Assembly (NCBI RefSeq): GCF_902491285.1
Contig: NZ_CABUHK010000009.1
Location: 35,969 to 99,968, forward strand
DNA length: 64,000 nucleotides
DNA from: an uncultured Bacteroides sp.
Lineage (GTDB): Bacteria > Bacteroidota > Bacteroidia > Bacteroidales > Bacteroidaceae
Direction of reading: 5' to 3'
In this document: piece after piece, positions 18,523 through 27,419 of the stretch
Position numbering within the stretch: the first letter of the stretch is position 1
How the letters are laid out: each line of letters begins with the position of its first letter
Notes under the pieces: generated by a model
What the model saw: only the letters and a program-made list of their open reading frames with translations
What the model was told of the DNA's origin: nothing
Database searches by the model: none
Program-made: the position numbers and the translations under genes

Positions 18523-20105
18523 GGAGGAAATTATTACTATTGATTGGACTGTGCGGTTTCTTTGCCGGTATGGATGCGCAAATCACAGAGCGCAAGCGAC
18601 CGGAAGAATGGCAATATTTGATTGAGGGTGGACGTTTTATGGATCGTTTCTTACCTATGCAGGGAAGTGTTACCGCAAAAGATGTATGGGGAACCGATAG
18701 TGTGCGTCTCCGATACGTAGACAATGGCATTGAACTTCCTGCAACTTCTTTCTGGGGTGGAAATATATTGCAGACTCCCGATGGTAATTACCATTTGTTT
18801 GTTTGCGGATGGCCTGAAAACTCTCCCAAGGGGCATATGTTCTGGCCGCATTCTACTGTTTATCATGCTACTAGCAAATATTTACATGGCCCATTTGTCA
18901 TAAAAGGATCCATAGGTAAGGGACATAATCCGGAAGCCTTCGTCTTGAAGGATGGGCGTATTGTGGTTTATGTCATTGACGGTTACTATATTGCTGATAG
19001 CATGGACGGCCCATGGACATACGGCAAGTTTGATTTTGACGCCCGGGATCGGAAAATTATAGAGGGCCTGTCTAACCTCACATTTGCCCGGCGGCAGGAT
19101 AATTCTTATCTGATGGTCTGCCGCGGTGGTGGCGTGTGGGTGAGTCGTGACGGTCTTTCCACTTACAACCAGTTGACGGATAAAAGAGTATATCCGGACG
19201 TGGACGGACGTTTTGAGGATCCTGTTGTATGGCGGGATTCTCTTCAATACCATTTGATTGTAAATGATTGGCTGGGACGAATCGCCTATTACCAACGTTC
19301 GAAAGACGGGGTACATTGGGTGACCGAACAAGGAGAAGCATACATGCCCGGTGTATCATTCCATAAAGATGGATATGTGGAGCATTGGTTCAAATATGAA
19401 CGTCCGAAAGTTTTTCAAGACAAGCAAGGGCGTGCCGTTCAGATGAATTTTGCCGTTATTGATACTATTAAGTGGAATGACCTTCCCAGTGACCATCATA
19501 GTTCCAAGAATATTTGTATTCCACTGAACAAGGGATTATTACTTTCTGTCTTGAATCAGGAACCGATAAAACCGGATACACGGACTATTGAGGTCAAGAT
19601 CGAGGCGGAAGATGATTTTGATCCGCAGACAGAAGTTGATATAGAGTCTTTACGCTTTGGCTCGTACACGGAAGTCAATTTCGGGCGAGGCTGTAAACCT
19701 CTTCGGACAAAGAAATCCGGTAAAGATTTGATTGTGGTTTTTAACGGGAAAAACAGTGGTATCACGGAGGAAGAGTTTGCACCCAAGATGATAGGAAAAG
19801 ATAAAAAAGGAAATTTGATATACGGATATGCCCGTCTGCCGTTTGTTTGTTATACGCCTCCATTACTTTCGGCACGTCGCCCTGTCATGGACGATGCGAA
19901 AAAAGAACTAACTGTTGAAGTACAAAACTTTGGCCTGTCCGTTTCTCAAAGGACGGGGGTAAAAGTATTATGCGATGGAAAAATCCAGGCACAGGGTACG
20001 GTCGGACCGTTGAATCCCTATGAGCAGGTGGTACTTTCTTTGAAGATAGAAAATAAGGCTATTTCCGAACAGCCTTCCTATGAAGTTGTCTTTTTTAGGT
20101 TATAA
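18519..20105 (+). CDS. Secreted five-bladed beta-propeller glycoside hydrolase (GH43/GH117-like)
   Basis: This 528-residue protein has a signal peptide cut near GMDAQ. Blade repeats are visible: SFWGGNILQTPDGNYHLFVCGW, AFVLKDGRIVVYVIDGYYIADS, NLTFARRQDNSYLMVCRGG, then GRFEDPVVWRDSLQYHLIVNDW with Asp234 in an EDPVVW motif resembling the acid of GH43-type propellers. Residues of about 380-528 form a separate beta-rich domain. Clan GH-F/GH-J-like propeller enzymes often remove arabinose, xylose, galactose or anhydrogalactose units. I cannot assign a family with certainty. The start overlaps the previous gene's stop, and GH97 starts 15 bp after it, so it belongs to the enzyme operon. Confidence 0.65.
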   Translation: MRRKLLLLIGLCGFFAGMDAQITERKRPEEWQYLIEGGRFMDRFLPMQGSVTAKDVWGTDSVRLRYVDNGIELPATSFWGGNILQTPDGNYHLFVCGWPENSPKGHMFWPHSTVYHATSKYLHGPFVIKGSIGKGHNPEAFVLKDGRIVVYVIDGYYIADSMDGPWTYGKFDFDARDRKIIEGLSNLTFARRQDNSYLMVCRGGGVWVSRDGLSTYNQLTDKRVYPDVDGRFEDPVVWRDSLQYHLIVNDWLGRIAYYQRSKDGVHWVTEQGEAYMPGVSFHKDGYVEHWFKYERPKVFQDKQGRAVQMNFAVIDTIKWNDLPSDHHSSKNICIPLNKGLLLSVLNQEPIKPDTRTIEVKIEAEDDFDPQTEVDIESLRFGSYTEVNFGRGCKPLRTKKSGKDLIVVFNGKNSGITEEEFAPKMIGKDKKGNLIYGYARLPFVCYTPPLLSARRPVMDDAKKELTVEVQNFGLSVSQRTGVKVLCDGKIQAQGTVGPLNPYEQVVLSLKIENKAISEQPSYEVVFFRL

Positions 20106-20120
20106 ATAATAGACTGAACA

Positions 20121-22031
20121 ATGATAAAAATTAAATATATAGTAGTTTTGTTAGCTATAATGCTGGCAAGTAGCGTATTGTGTTATTCAAAAGAATCCTA
20201 TGGTGTGTCTTCTCCAAACGGTAAACTTTATTTAAAAGTTTCGGCAACGGAAGGAAATGGAGGAAAGGCTTATTTCACGGTAGAATACAATAACCGTTGT
20301 ATACTTTCACAGACACGTTTGGGAATAAATACAGACCAGCAAAGTTTTGCGGGAGATTTAAAGTTGAAATCTGTGTCAGAAGCAGAATTGGTAAAGGATG
20401 ATTATGAAATGTTGATAGGAAAAAGAAGTCACTGTACCAACGAGGCTTTTGAAAAAACTTATAATTTCGTTAATTCACAAGGGCGGGAATTGGCAGTTAC
20501 TTTCAGAGTATATAATGACGGAATTGCTTTCAAATATGGGATAAAAGCTGTTTCTGCTGATGAGCATGTTCTTAATGAAGTAACTACTTACCCGATATCC
20601 GCAGGGAATAAGAGGTGGATTCAGCAACATAGCAAAGATTATGAAGGTTTTTATCCTTTAGTTACGGATGGGACATCAACTGTAGAAAAGAAAAAAACAT
20701 ATTGTTGGGGGTATCCGGCTCTTGTTGAATTACAAGATTCAGTTTTTATGTTAATTACGGAAGCTGATATTCTGCGTGGACATTGTGCGTCTTTTTTATA
20801 TAATGGGGTAGAACCGAATGAGTATCAAGTGCGTTTGGCTACTGATAACCTGCCTTTTAAAGAAGCATGGCAGTCTCCTTGGCGGCTGCTTATTATAGGC
20901 TCTTTGGCTGATGTCGTGGAATCTACTTTAGTCACGGATGTGTCCGAACCTTGTAAATTGGCAAATACGGACTGGATAAAACCGGGAGCTGTTTCATGGG
21001 TATATTGGGCGTATAATAACGGTTCCAAAGATTTTAAAATTGTAAAGGATTATATTGACTTGGCTGTGAAGATGCAATGGCCATATAGTTTGATTGATTG
21101 GAAATGGCATGAAATGGAGAATGGCGGAGACGTACATGATGCATTGCGATATGCGTTAAAAAAAGGAATTAAACCTCTTTTGTGGTATAATTCCTGTACT
21201 GCATGGGTTGGAAAAGGAGCTCCGGGACCTATGGACAGGTTAAACAAGAAAGAAAATAGAGAAAAAGAATATCAATGGCTTACTGAACAAGGGGTGTCGG
21301 GTGTTAAAATTGATTTCTTTGCTGGCGATAAGGTGGAAACAATGGATTATTACCTGGATTTGCTGGAAGATGCTGCAAAATATAAATTAATGGTGAATCT
21401 TCATGGAGCCACCATTCCCCGTGGATGGCAAAGGACTTATCCGCATTTAATGACGATGGAAGCAGTGTACGGAGCAGAATGGTACAATAATACTCCGAGA
21501 TTAACCCAACTGGCTGCGAGACACAATGCCACATTGCCTTTTACGAGAAACGTGGTCGGTTCGATGGACTATACGCCCGGTACTTTTTCCGATTCCCAGC
21601 ATCCTCATATTACATCTTATGGCCATGAACTGGCATTACCTGTTATCTTTGAGTCCGGATGGCAACATATGCCCGATAGACCTTCTGTGTATGAGTCAAT
21701 GCCAAAGGAAGTCAGAAAGTTACTATCCCGGTTGCCGGCATCTTGGGATGATATAAAATTATTAAGTGGATATCCGGGGAAATCTGTAGTCTTGGCTCGT
21801 CGTAAAGGTAATGTTTGGTATATCGGGGGCATTAACGGAACTGACGATAAGCAAACATTGAGCTTTACTTTGGATGCTTTACCGAATCTGGGAAAAAAAA
21901 TAATATTATTTAAAGATGGCAGTGATGAAAAAAAGTTGGATATTATGAAGCACCTTCAATTGCCGAAAGAACAGGGAACAGTGAATATAGATTGTCTTCC
22001 CCGGGGTGGTTTTGTACTTGTAGTTGAATAG
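20121..22031 (+). CDS. GH97 retaining-type alpha-glycosidase (probable alpha-galactosidase)
   Basis: This 636-residue protein has a signal peptide (MIKIKYIVVLLAIMLASS). An N-terminal beta-sandwich (about 25-270) is followed by a (beta/alpha)8 barrel and a short C-terminal sandwich. GH97 splits into inverting enzymes, typified by SusB, and retaining ones, typified by B. thetaiotaomicron BT1871. The retaining nucleophile aspartate is present in GVKIDFF (Asp398), and an acid/base glutamate lies in YGAEWY (Glu453). Their 55-residue spacing equals that recalled for BT1871 (Asp415/Glu470). The position of the inverting base is Gly in LHGATIPRG, as expected. Retaining members studied are alpha-galactosidases. 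It sits 15 bp after the propeller enzyme. Confidence 0.88.
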   Translation: MIKIKYIVVLLAIMLASSVLCYSKESYGVSSPNGKLYLKVSATEGNGGKAYFTVEYNNRCILSQTRLGINTDQQSFAGDLKLKSVSEAELVKDDYEMLIGKRSHCTNEAFEKTYNFVNSQGRELAVTFRVYNDGIAFKYGIKAVSADEHVLNEVTTYPISAGNKRWIQQHSKDYEGFYPLVTDGTSTVEKKKTYCWGYPALVELQDSVFMLITEADILRGHCASFLYNGVEPNEYQVRLATDNLPFKEAWQSPWRLLIIGSLADVVESTLVTDVSEPCKLANTDWIKPGAVSWVYWAYNNGSKDFKIVKDYIDLAVKMQWPYSLIDWKWHEMENGGDVHDALRYALKKGIKPLLWYNSCTAWVGKGAPGPMDRLNKKENREKEYQWLTEQGVSGVKIDFFAGDKVETMDYYLDLLEDAAKYKLMVNLHGATIPRGWQRTYPHLMTMEAVYGAEWYNNTPRLTQLAARHNATLPFTRNVVGSMDYTPGTFSDSQHPHITSYGHELALPVIFESGWQHMPDRPSVYESMPKEVRKLLSRLPASWDDIKLLSGYPGKSVVLARRKGNVWYIGGINGTDDKQTLSFTLDALPNLGKKIILFKDGSDEKKLDIMKHLQLPKEQGTVNIDCLPRGGFVLVVE

Positions 22032-22076
22032 AGAACTTAATTAACCAAGTCTAGTCAGATTTTATCTGCAAAATGT

Positions 22077-22084
22077 TATCTTTG
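22077..22084 (+). promoter_or_regulatory. Candidate -7 element before the lyase/CBM6 gene
   Basis: TATCTTTG lies 37 bases before the ATG at 22121, in the 89-bp gap after GH97. It suggests that the last enzyme gene can be transcribed separately. No -33 element was recognised. Confidence 0.4.
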
Positions 22085-22120
22085 CTCATCATTTGGAATA
22101 AATAGAAATCAAATCGCACT

Positions 22121-24031
22121 ATGATTAACAAGATTATTTGTCTTATTTTGCTTGCATGGCTTGGAAGTGTTCATCAGGTGGTGCAAGCACAACGGGATTT
22201 TGTGCATCCCGGCATTACCTACACGAAAGGTGACCTGGATAGGATGAAAGCAATGATTGAAGCACAAGTGGAGCCTTATTATTCTACTTTTTTGAAACTG
22301 AAAGCGTCACCTTATTCTTCATTGGCAGCACCGGTAGTCGAACGTGGAAATCAGATACGGGAAGGGCAGTTTAACGGGACAATCGGTGTAGATGGCAGGC
22401 GTGCTCATGATTTGGCTCTGCTTTGGCACCTGACAGGAGATGAAGCCTATGCGCGCAAAGCCGTGGAATATTTGAATGCCAATTCTTATTATACAAATAC
22501 AAGCAGCCGTGGGACAGGGCCTTTGGATAATGGGAAGATTTATCTGTTGATAGATGCGGCGGAACTGATGCGGGATTATGCGGGATGGAAGGAAGAAGAC
22601 CGGCAAAGGTTTAAAGATATGTTGGTTTACCCGGGATATAGCAATGAGGAGGATTTCTTTTCTAAATATGCCGATTATTGGGATGATTCGAAGAATGGGG
22701 TGACTTTCTATTGGAATATCTATAATTTTGATGCGGCACGTTTCGGAAATCAGGGTTTGTTTGCGGCACGTGGTATGATGGCAATGGCTATTTACCTGGA
22801 TAATGAAATAATGTATGACCGTGCCTACCGGTATTTGTTGGGGATGAAACATCGGCAAGATGACCTTCCTTATCCTTCCGGTCCTGCTGTTACCAGTAAA
22901 GAACCAATAAAAGAGACACCGGTAATGCTTGATTATCAATTGCAGGGAAGAGCAAAGACGGTTTCCGACTATGGCTATGATGAACAGTTGCAATATTATA
23001 TTTATCCGAACGGGCAATGTCAGGAATCCAGCCGTGACCAGGGGCATGTATTGGCAGGAGTTCATAACTATGTAGCCATAGCAGAAATGGCATGGAATCA
23101 GGGTGACTCCCTTTATAGTTGCCTGGATAATCGTATTTTATCAGGACTGGAATGGAACTATCGTTATAATTTGTCAAGTATTCAGTCTTACGACGACCAG
23201 CAAACGCCTTGGGAGCCGATCGGTTTTACGAAGAATCCGGAAGAAGTGACCTTTGGAAACGGTAAGTATCTGCAAGTGAAAAGCCGTAGCGGACGTTGGG
23301 AATCTGTGAATGTCTCACCCCATGGTCGTGGGGATGTCGCCGGAAGTGGTGGAACACGGGAGATGGCTCTGGCACATTATGCCGTGCGTGCCGGTCTGCC
23401 GGAAAAGGACTATACCTGGCTGAAGCGCTATCGTGACTATATGATAGAACATCATGGTTGCGAAAACTGGGGAGTAGCTCCGCATTGGTTTTATGAATGG
23501 ACAGGATGGGGGACATTAACGAAGCGACTGACTCCCTGGATGGCTGGTGAACCGGTCAGTTTCTCTTCGGGAAAGCGGGTTTCCGGCATACATGCTTTGC
23601 CCGGAACGATTCAAGTGGCCGATTATGACTACTATTGCCTGTCCGAAAACCCCGAAGGACATACTTACCATAATATAGGAACGAAACGGGGGAATGAGTA
23701 TCGTCCGGATGGGGCGGTAGAATTGAAGAAGAATGGAAATGAATATGTGGTGACAGAAGTGGAAGACGGAGAATGGCTGAATTATACAGTGAAAGTTCCG
23801 GCTACAAAAAAATATACCATTTATGTAACTTATCAGTCTGAAACGAAAACAAAGCTCTTTTTAGCATCTGACCAAGGGACTGAAACGGCTCTCTTCTTCC
23901 TTCCGGCATCCGGACAATGGCAGGAAAGAAAGATAGGAGAGCTGTCTCTTTCTGCCGGAGCTTGTGTACTGCGTTTATTTATAAAGAAAGCAGGAAAAGA
24001 ATTATCTCTTGGCAAAATTCATATCAGATAA
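22121..24031 (+). CDS. Alginate-lyase-fold enzyme with C-terminal CBM6
   Basis: This 636-residue protein has a signal peptide (cut near VVQAQ). An Alginate_lyase-type toroid runs from HPGITYTKGDLDRMKAMI to about residue 470. Its motifs are LLWHLTGDEAYARKAVEYLNA, LLIDAAELMRDYAGW and QESSRDQGH (301-309), equivalent to QESGRDQGH in the PL38-like lyases. From about residue 490 a CBM6-like module is clear: ALPGTIQVADYDYY, the VEDGEWLNYTVKVPA signature, and the terminal LSLGKIHIR. CBM6 modules bind glycan chain ends or chains, so the enzyme probably works on insoluble or large polymer. It is longer and more divergent than the lyases at 15658 and 52024. Catalytic type (lyase or hydrolase) is not proven. 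Confidence 0.75.
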   Translation: MINKIICLILLAWLGSVHQVVQAQRDFVHPGITYTKGDLDRMKAMIEAQVEPYYSTFLKLKASPYSSLAAPVVERGNQIREGQFNGTIGVDGRRAHDLALLWHLTGDEAYARKAVEYLNANSYYTNTSSRGTGPLDNGKIYLLIDAAELMRDYAGWKEEDRQRFKDMLVYPGYSNEEDFFSKYADYWDDSKNGVTFYWNIYNFDAARFGNQGLFAARGMMAMAIYLDNEIMYDRAYRYLLGMKHRQDDLPYPSGPAVTSKEPIKETPVMLDYQLQGRAKTVSDYGYDEQLQYYIYPNGQCQESSRDQGHVLAGVHNYVAIAEMAWNQGDSLYSCLDNRILSGLEWNYRYNLSSIQSYDDQQTPWEPIGFTKNPEEVTFGNGKYLQVKSRSGRWESVNVSPHGRGDVAGSGGTREMALAHYAVRAGLPEKDYTWLKRYRDYMIEHHGCENWGVAPHWFYEWTGWGTLTKRLTPWMAGEPVSFSSGKRVSGIHALPGTIQVADYDYYCLSENPEGHTYHNIGTKRGNEYRPDGAVELKKNGNEYVVTEVEDGEWLNYTVKVPATKKYTIYVTYQSETKTKLFLASDQGTETALFFLPASGQWQERKIGELSLSAGACVLRLFIKKAGKELSLGKIHIR

Positions 24032-24332
24032 TAAGAGAAGGGTAAAATAATCGAAGGAGAGAGATAAGGAGATTTGGATAATTTTTCCATTATCCGGATA
24101 TTGGGTATTCTGTTGAGGAGATATTTGGTATGATTCCGAAGCAGCATATGGAGAATATGGGAAAAAGAATTCAAATTCAAGAACAAGGAAGTAACATTAG
24201 TTTGGTGACGATATAAAGCCTATAAATAGAAAATGCGGCAAATAGCATCTATTCGTGCTTTTTGCTGCATTATTTATATAAAAGTAAAGCTACTTTCTTG
24301 TATTTCAAAATAATATTTATAAGAAAGTGAGG
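24032..24332. other. 301-bp convergent intergenic region
   Basis: The region lies between the 3' ends of the lyase/CBM6 gene and uxuA. It contains a hairpin at 24233-24270. The only small open frame worth naming is 28 codons (24130-24216) with no recognisable homology or ribosome-binding site. No RNA gene was recognised. Confidence 0.5.
24233..24270. terminator. Hairpin between convergent genes
   Basis: ATGCGGCAAA (24233-24242) pairs with TTTGCTGCAT (24261-24270) with one mismatch, and is flanked by A- and T-rich sequence on both sides. It may serve as a bidirectional terminator. Confidence 0.5.
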
Positions 24333-25520
24333 CTAAAACTTCATCTGCCGTTCTTTCTCATCATCCACCACAGCCATCATCCCTTCCACCTGTGCCAGAG
24401 CCAACATACGTCCGTGGAAAGAATATCCCGGATTATAGCCTTTGTCTTCATCTCCAAGCATCATCCGTCCGTGGTCTACCCGCATGGGCAGTCCCGGATT
24501 TTCATTTTCGAAGATACGGATTAGGTCAATCAAATGTCCTCTTCCTGTGAGATGGGAGCTTTCAATGAAGTTTCCACCTGGTATGGCAGCCGTACTACGC
24601 AGGTGTACGAAGTGGGTACGTTTGGCAAATTTCTTTGCCAGCTCACGGGTATCATTATGTTCGCCTGCACTCAAAGAACCTGCGCAGAAAGTCAATCCGT
24701 TATGTGGATTATCTACTGCGTTCAAGAACCATTCGATATCACTTTCATTGGTGACGATACGCGGTAAACCTAAAACTTGGAATGGAGGGTCGTCGGGGTG
24801 CACGCACATATTGACGCCATACTCTTCGCATACGGGCATGATTGCGGATAAGAAGTAACGCATATTTGCACGCAAAGTATCGCGGTCAATATCTTTGTAT
24901 AAGGCAAGCAGCCGCTTGAAAATAGCAACCGGATTTTTATCCCCTTCCTTGATATTGCCGTTAACGAAACCTTGTGTCTTGACAATGATTGTATCAATCA
25001 AGGCATCTTTCTCCGCTTCTGTGATTACTTTGTCCAGTTCGGCGACTTTGCGGAGTTCTTCTTCGGTATAGTCGTTTTCTGCTCCTTCGCGTTCCAGAAT
25101 CCGGATATCGAAATAAGCAAAGCGAATACGGTCGTAGTATAAGGAACTGGTTCCGTCCGGCCAGGCGTGCTGCAAGTCAGTACGTATCCAGTCGATAACA
25201 GGCATAAAGTTGTAACATACGGTCTTTATTCCGCATTTGCCCAAATTGGCAAGGCTTACTTTATAATTTTCAATCAACTGTTCACGTTCCGTCCCCGCAT
25301 ATTTGATTGCCTCGCATACTGGGAGGCTTTCTACTACCGACCAACGCAAACCATAAGATTCGATGTAAGACTTCAAATCATTAATAGCCTCTACAGTCCA
25401 AATCTCTCCGTTCGGCACGTCATGTAAGGCTGTGACAATACCTTCTACACCTATTTGTCGGAGCATCGACAAGGTAATCTTATCTTTCTTGCCGAACCAT
25501 CTCCATGTTTTTTCCATCAT
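24333..25520 (-). CDS. uxuA: D-mannonate dehydratase
   Basis: This 395-residue cytoplasmic protein matches the length of Escherichia coli UxuA (about 394). It dehydrates D-mannonate to 2-keto-3-deoxygluconate in hexuronate catabolism. Recognisable segments are MEKTWRWFGKKDKITL at the N-terminus, CVHPDDPPFQVLGLPRI, FCAGSLSAGEHND, HLRSTAAIPGGNFIESSHLTG and the C-terminal MRVDHGRMMLGDE. These His/Cys/Asp-containing segments include the metal site of the family. It is the second gene of a two-gene operon, 28 bp after the SDR gene. Its presence means the PUL's products include a uronate entering via fructuronate and mannonate. The kinase and aldolase for the product are not in this window. Confidence 0.95.
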   Translation of the reverse strand: MMEKTWRWFGKKDKITLSMLRQIGVEGIVTALHDVPNGEIWTVEAINDLKSYIESYGLRWSVVESLPVCEAIKYAGTEREQLIENYKVSLANLGKCGIKTVCYNFMPVIDWIRTDLQHAWPDGTSSLYYDRIRFAYFDIRILEREGAENDYTEEELRKVAELDKVITEAEKDALIDTIIVKTQGFVNGNIKEGDKNPVAIFKRLLALYKDIDRDTLRANMRYFLSAIMPVCEEYGVNMCVHPDDPPFQVLGLPRIVTNESDIEWFLNAVDNPHNGLTFCAGSLSAGEHNDTRELAKKFAKRTHFVHLRSTAAIPGGNFIESSHLTGRGHLIDLIRIFENENPGLPMRVDHGRMMLGDEDKGYNPGYSFHGRMLALAQVEGMMAVVDDEKERQMKF

Positions 25521-25548
25521 AGTCTTTCTCTTTATTACAGGCTGTTAT

Positions 25549-26364
25549 TTAAACACCGCTGAAAGCGCTGAAACCACCGTCGATAGGCAACATCGCTCCT
25601 GTTACGAAACTGGCGGCTTCGCTGCACAGAAAATGTACGGCACCATTCAGCTCTTTAATGTCACCGAAACGTTTCATCGGAGTTTTGGCCAATACTTTCT
25701 TGCTTCTGTCGGTCAGTGAGCCGTCAGGATTGATAAGCACGCGGCGGTTCTGGTCGCCGATGAAGAAGCCCGGCGCAATGGCGTTTACGCGAATTCCGTC
25801 TCCATATTTCAGTGCCATTTCGCTAGCCAGCCATTGAGTGAAGTTGGCTACGGCGGTTTTTGCGGCAGAGTATCCCGGTACACGGGTGATAGCGCTGTAT
25901 GCAGCCATTGATGATACATTAATGATGCATCCTTTGCCTTGTTTAGCCATTACCTTGCCAAATATCATGGACGGATAAACTGTTCCGTTCATATTCAGAT
26001 TGGTGACTTTCTCCCAGCAGGAGATATCCATGTCATAGAAGTTTTGCTCCGGTTCGAGAGTAGCTCCCGGCATGTTTCCACCGGCAATGTTTAACAGGAT
26101 ATCAATCCGTCCCCATTTGGCAACGATTTCTTCCGCTACTTTTTCCAGACTGGTGATGTCCAGTACATTACCGATAATACCGATTACATCTTCTCCGTAT
26201 TTTTTCAGTTCGGCTACCCGGTTGTCCAGTTGCTCCTGACGAATGTCGATAGCTACTACTTTTGCTCCCTGCTGTACAAAGTGTTGGGCAATATTTCCAC
26301 CCAGTACACCACCTGCTCCGGTAATAACAGCTACTTTACCGGCAATACTAAATAATTCGTTCAT
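25549..26364 (-). CDS. SDR-family D-mannonate oxidoreductase (fructuronate reductase)
   Basis: This is a 271-residue short-chain dehydrogenase. The Rossmann motif GAGGVLGG near residue 14 follows the start MNELFSIAGKVAVITG; the longer frame to 26418 would add a non-conserved N-tail, so 26364 is the better start. NIAGGN, NVSSM and YSAAK supply the Asn-Ser-Tyr-Lys catalytic set, and the C-terminus has the typical FVTGAMLPIDGGFSAFSG. SDR proteins encoded beside uxuA in Bacteroides are annotated as mannonate oxidoreductase, an unrelated substitute for E. coli UxuB. The function rests mainly on this linkage, although family similarity to gluconate and fructuronate reductases fits. It is transcribed divergently from the AraC gene. 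Confidence 0.85.
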   Translation of the reverse strand: MNELFSIAGKVAVITGAGGVLGGNIAQHFVQQGAKVVAIDIRQEQLDNRVAELKKYGEDVIGIIGNVLDITSLEKVAEEIVAKWGRIDILLNIAGGNMPGATLEPEQNFYDMDISCWEKVTNLNMNGTVYPSMIFGKVMAKQGKGCIINVSSMAAYSAITRVPGYSAAKTAVANFTQWLASEMALKYGDGIRVNAIAPGFFIGDQNRRVLINPDGSLTDRSKKVLAKTPMKRFGDIKELNGAVHFLCSEAASFVTGAMLPIDGGFSAFSGV

Positions 26365-26394
26365 GGTTCTATCAAATGTTTTTATGAATTGATG

Positions 26395-26402
26395 CAAAAA
26401 TA
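26395..26402 (-). promoter_or_regulatory. Candidate -7 element for the mannonate operon
   Basis: On the minus strand this reads TATTTTTG, a TAnnTTTG match about 31 bases before the SDR start. Together with the opposing AraC promoter it makes a compact divergent control region. Confidence 0.4.
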
Positions 26403-26416
26403 GCGGGTTTTTACAC

Positions 26417-26480
26417 ACGCTATGATGCGTATCTTTGCAAGATATTTACTTATCTTTGCAAAAGTAGTTTAGAAAGGAGA
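26417..26480 (+). promoter_or_regulatory. AraC promoter region with doubled TATCTTTGCAA and a good ribosome-binding site
   Basis: TATCTTTGCAA occurs twice, at 26430 and 26451, exactly 21 bases apart; each contains a -7 type TATCTTTG. Just upstream is the short dyad ACGC-N6-GCGT (26417-26430). AGAAAGGAG (26471-26479) is an unusually strong Shine-Dalgarno for this genus and fixes the AraC start at 26485. The repeated motif may be two promoters or two regulator half-sites. Confidence 0.5.
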
Positions 26481-26484
26481 TTTT

Positions 26485-27348
26485 ATGAAGAAGATAATGA
26501 ATGAGAAGTTGACTATTACGACTTCCAATCCCGTCCGTGCCCGCTTTTATGAATATCCGCGTTTCACTTACCCGTGGCATTTCCATAGTGAGTATGAAAT
26601 TATCTATGTGGAGAAAGGGGAGGGAGATTGCCTGGTAGGTGACAGCATAATCTCTTATGCAAAAGGGGATTTGATTCTTTTCGGTTCGGAACTTCCTCAT
26701 AGTATGCAGAGTCCGCCGGATAACGGAGAAGAGTCCGGCTTGAAAGTAAAAGGCGTGAATATCCAGTTTGAGAAGGACTTTATGCATTACTCCATTTCTC
26801 AATATTCACAGTTCATCCCTATCAGGAACTTATTGGAAGATGCTTGCCGGGGAATTAGGTTCACCGTTTCCCGTTCGGGTAAAATTATCAAGCTATTAAA
26901 ACAGATACCTTCTGCTAAAGGAGCAGAACAAATCATCCTGTTGCTTTCACTTCTGCAAATAATGGCTACCAACGATAACAGGAAATATCTGACTACTTCC
27001 CATTATACACCGTCTCCTTCTATTATGCGCAATGAAAGAATGGAAAAAGTGATTGCCTATCTTAACAAACATTATACCGAGTCTATCGGTCTGGACGAGA
27101 TAGCTTCTTATACAGCCATGAATCCTACCGCCTTCTGCCGTTATTTCAAGGAAAACACAGGAAAGACATTTAAAGAATATGTACTTGATATGCGTATCGG
27201 GTATGCCTGTAAACTGTTGAATAGTAGTGTGATGAATATATCACAAATCAGCGCGACATGCGGATTCGAATCTCCTGTACATTTTAACCGCATCTTCAAG
27301 CGGGTGACTGGGATGACACCTACTTTTTATAGGGAGCAGATGGAATAA
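26485..27348 (+). CDS. AraC-family transcriptional regulator with cupin sensor domain
   Basis: This is a 287-residue cytoplasmic regulator. The N-terminal cupin-like domain (about 15-110) includes FTYPWHFHSEYEIIYVEKGEG and YAKGDLILFGSELPHSM, the usual sugar-binding AraC half. The C-terminal two-HTH domain runs from about 185 to 285 with IGLDEIASYTAMNPTAFCRYFKENTGKTF and NISQISATCGFESPVHFNRIFKRVTGMTP. It is divergent from the mannonate operon and 71 bp upstream of GH97, so both are likely targets. Uronate pathway intermediates are plausible effectors. Three different regulator classes (HTCS, ECF, AraC) therefore serve region A. Confidence 0.93.
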   Translation: MKKIMNEKLTITTSNPVRARFYEYPRFTYPWHFHSEYEIIYVEKGEGDCLVGDSIISYAKGDLILFGSELPHSMQSPPDNGEESGLKVKGVNIQFEKDFMHYSISQYSQFIPIRNLLEDACRGIRFTVSRSGKIIKLLKQIPSAKGAEQIILLLSLLQIMATNDNRKYLTTSHYTPSPSIMRNERMEKVIAYLNKHYTESIGLDEIASYTAMNPTAFCRYFKENTGKTFKEYVLDMRIGYACKLLNSSVMNISQISATCGFESPVHFNRIFKRVTGMTPTFYREQME

Positions 27349-27419
27349 TCTTTCCGGTGAATAAACTATTTGAGTATAATTTCTTTCTCGTTCGTATATA
27401 ATAGGAAAGAAGAATAAAC

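Noticed and set aside
22319..23065. 248-codon open frame on the minus strand inside the lyase/CBM6 gene
   Set aside because: It is the antisense shadow of a well-supported gene, with low-complexity isoleucine- and histidine-rich translation and no motif.
24130..24216. 28-codon open frame in the convergent intergenic region
   Set aside because: No ribosome-binding site, no recognisable sequence and located between two 3' ends.
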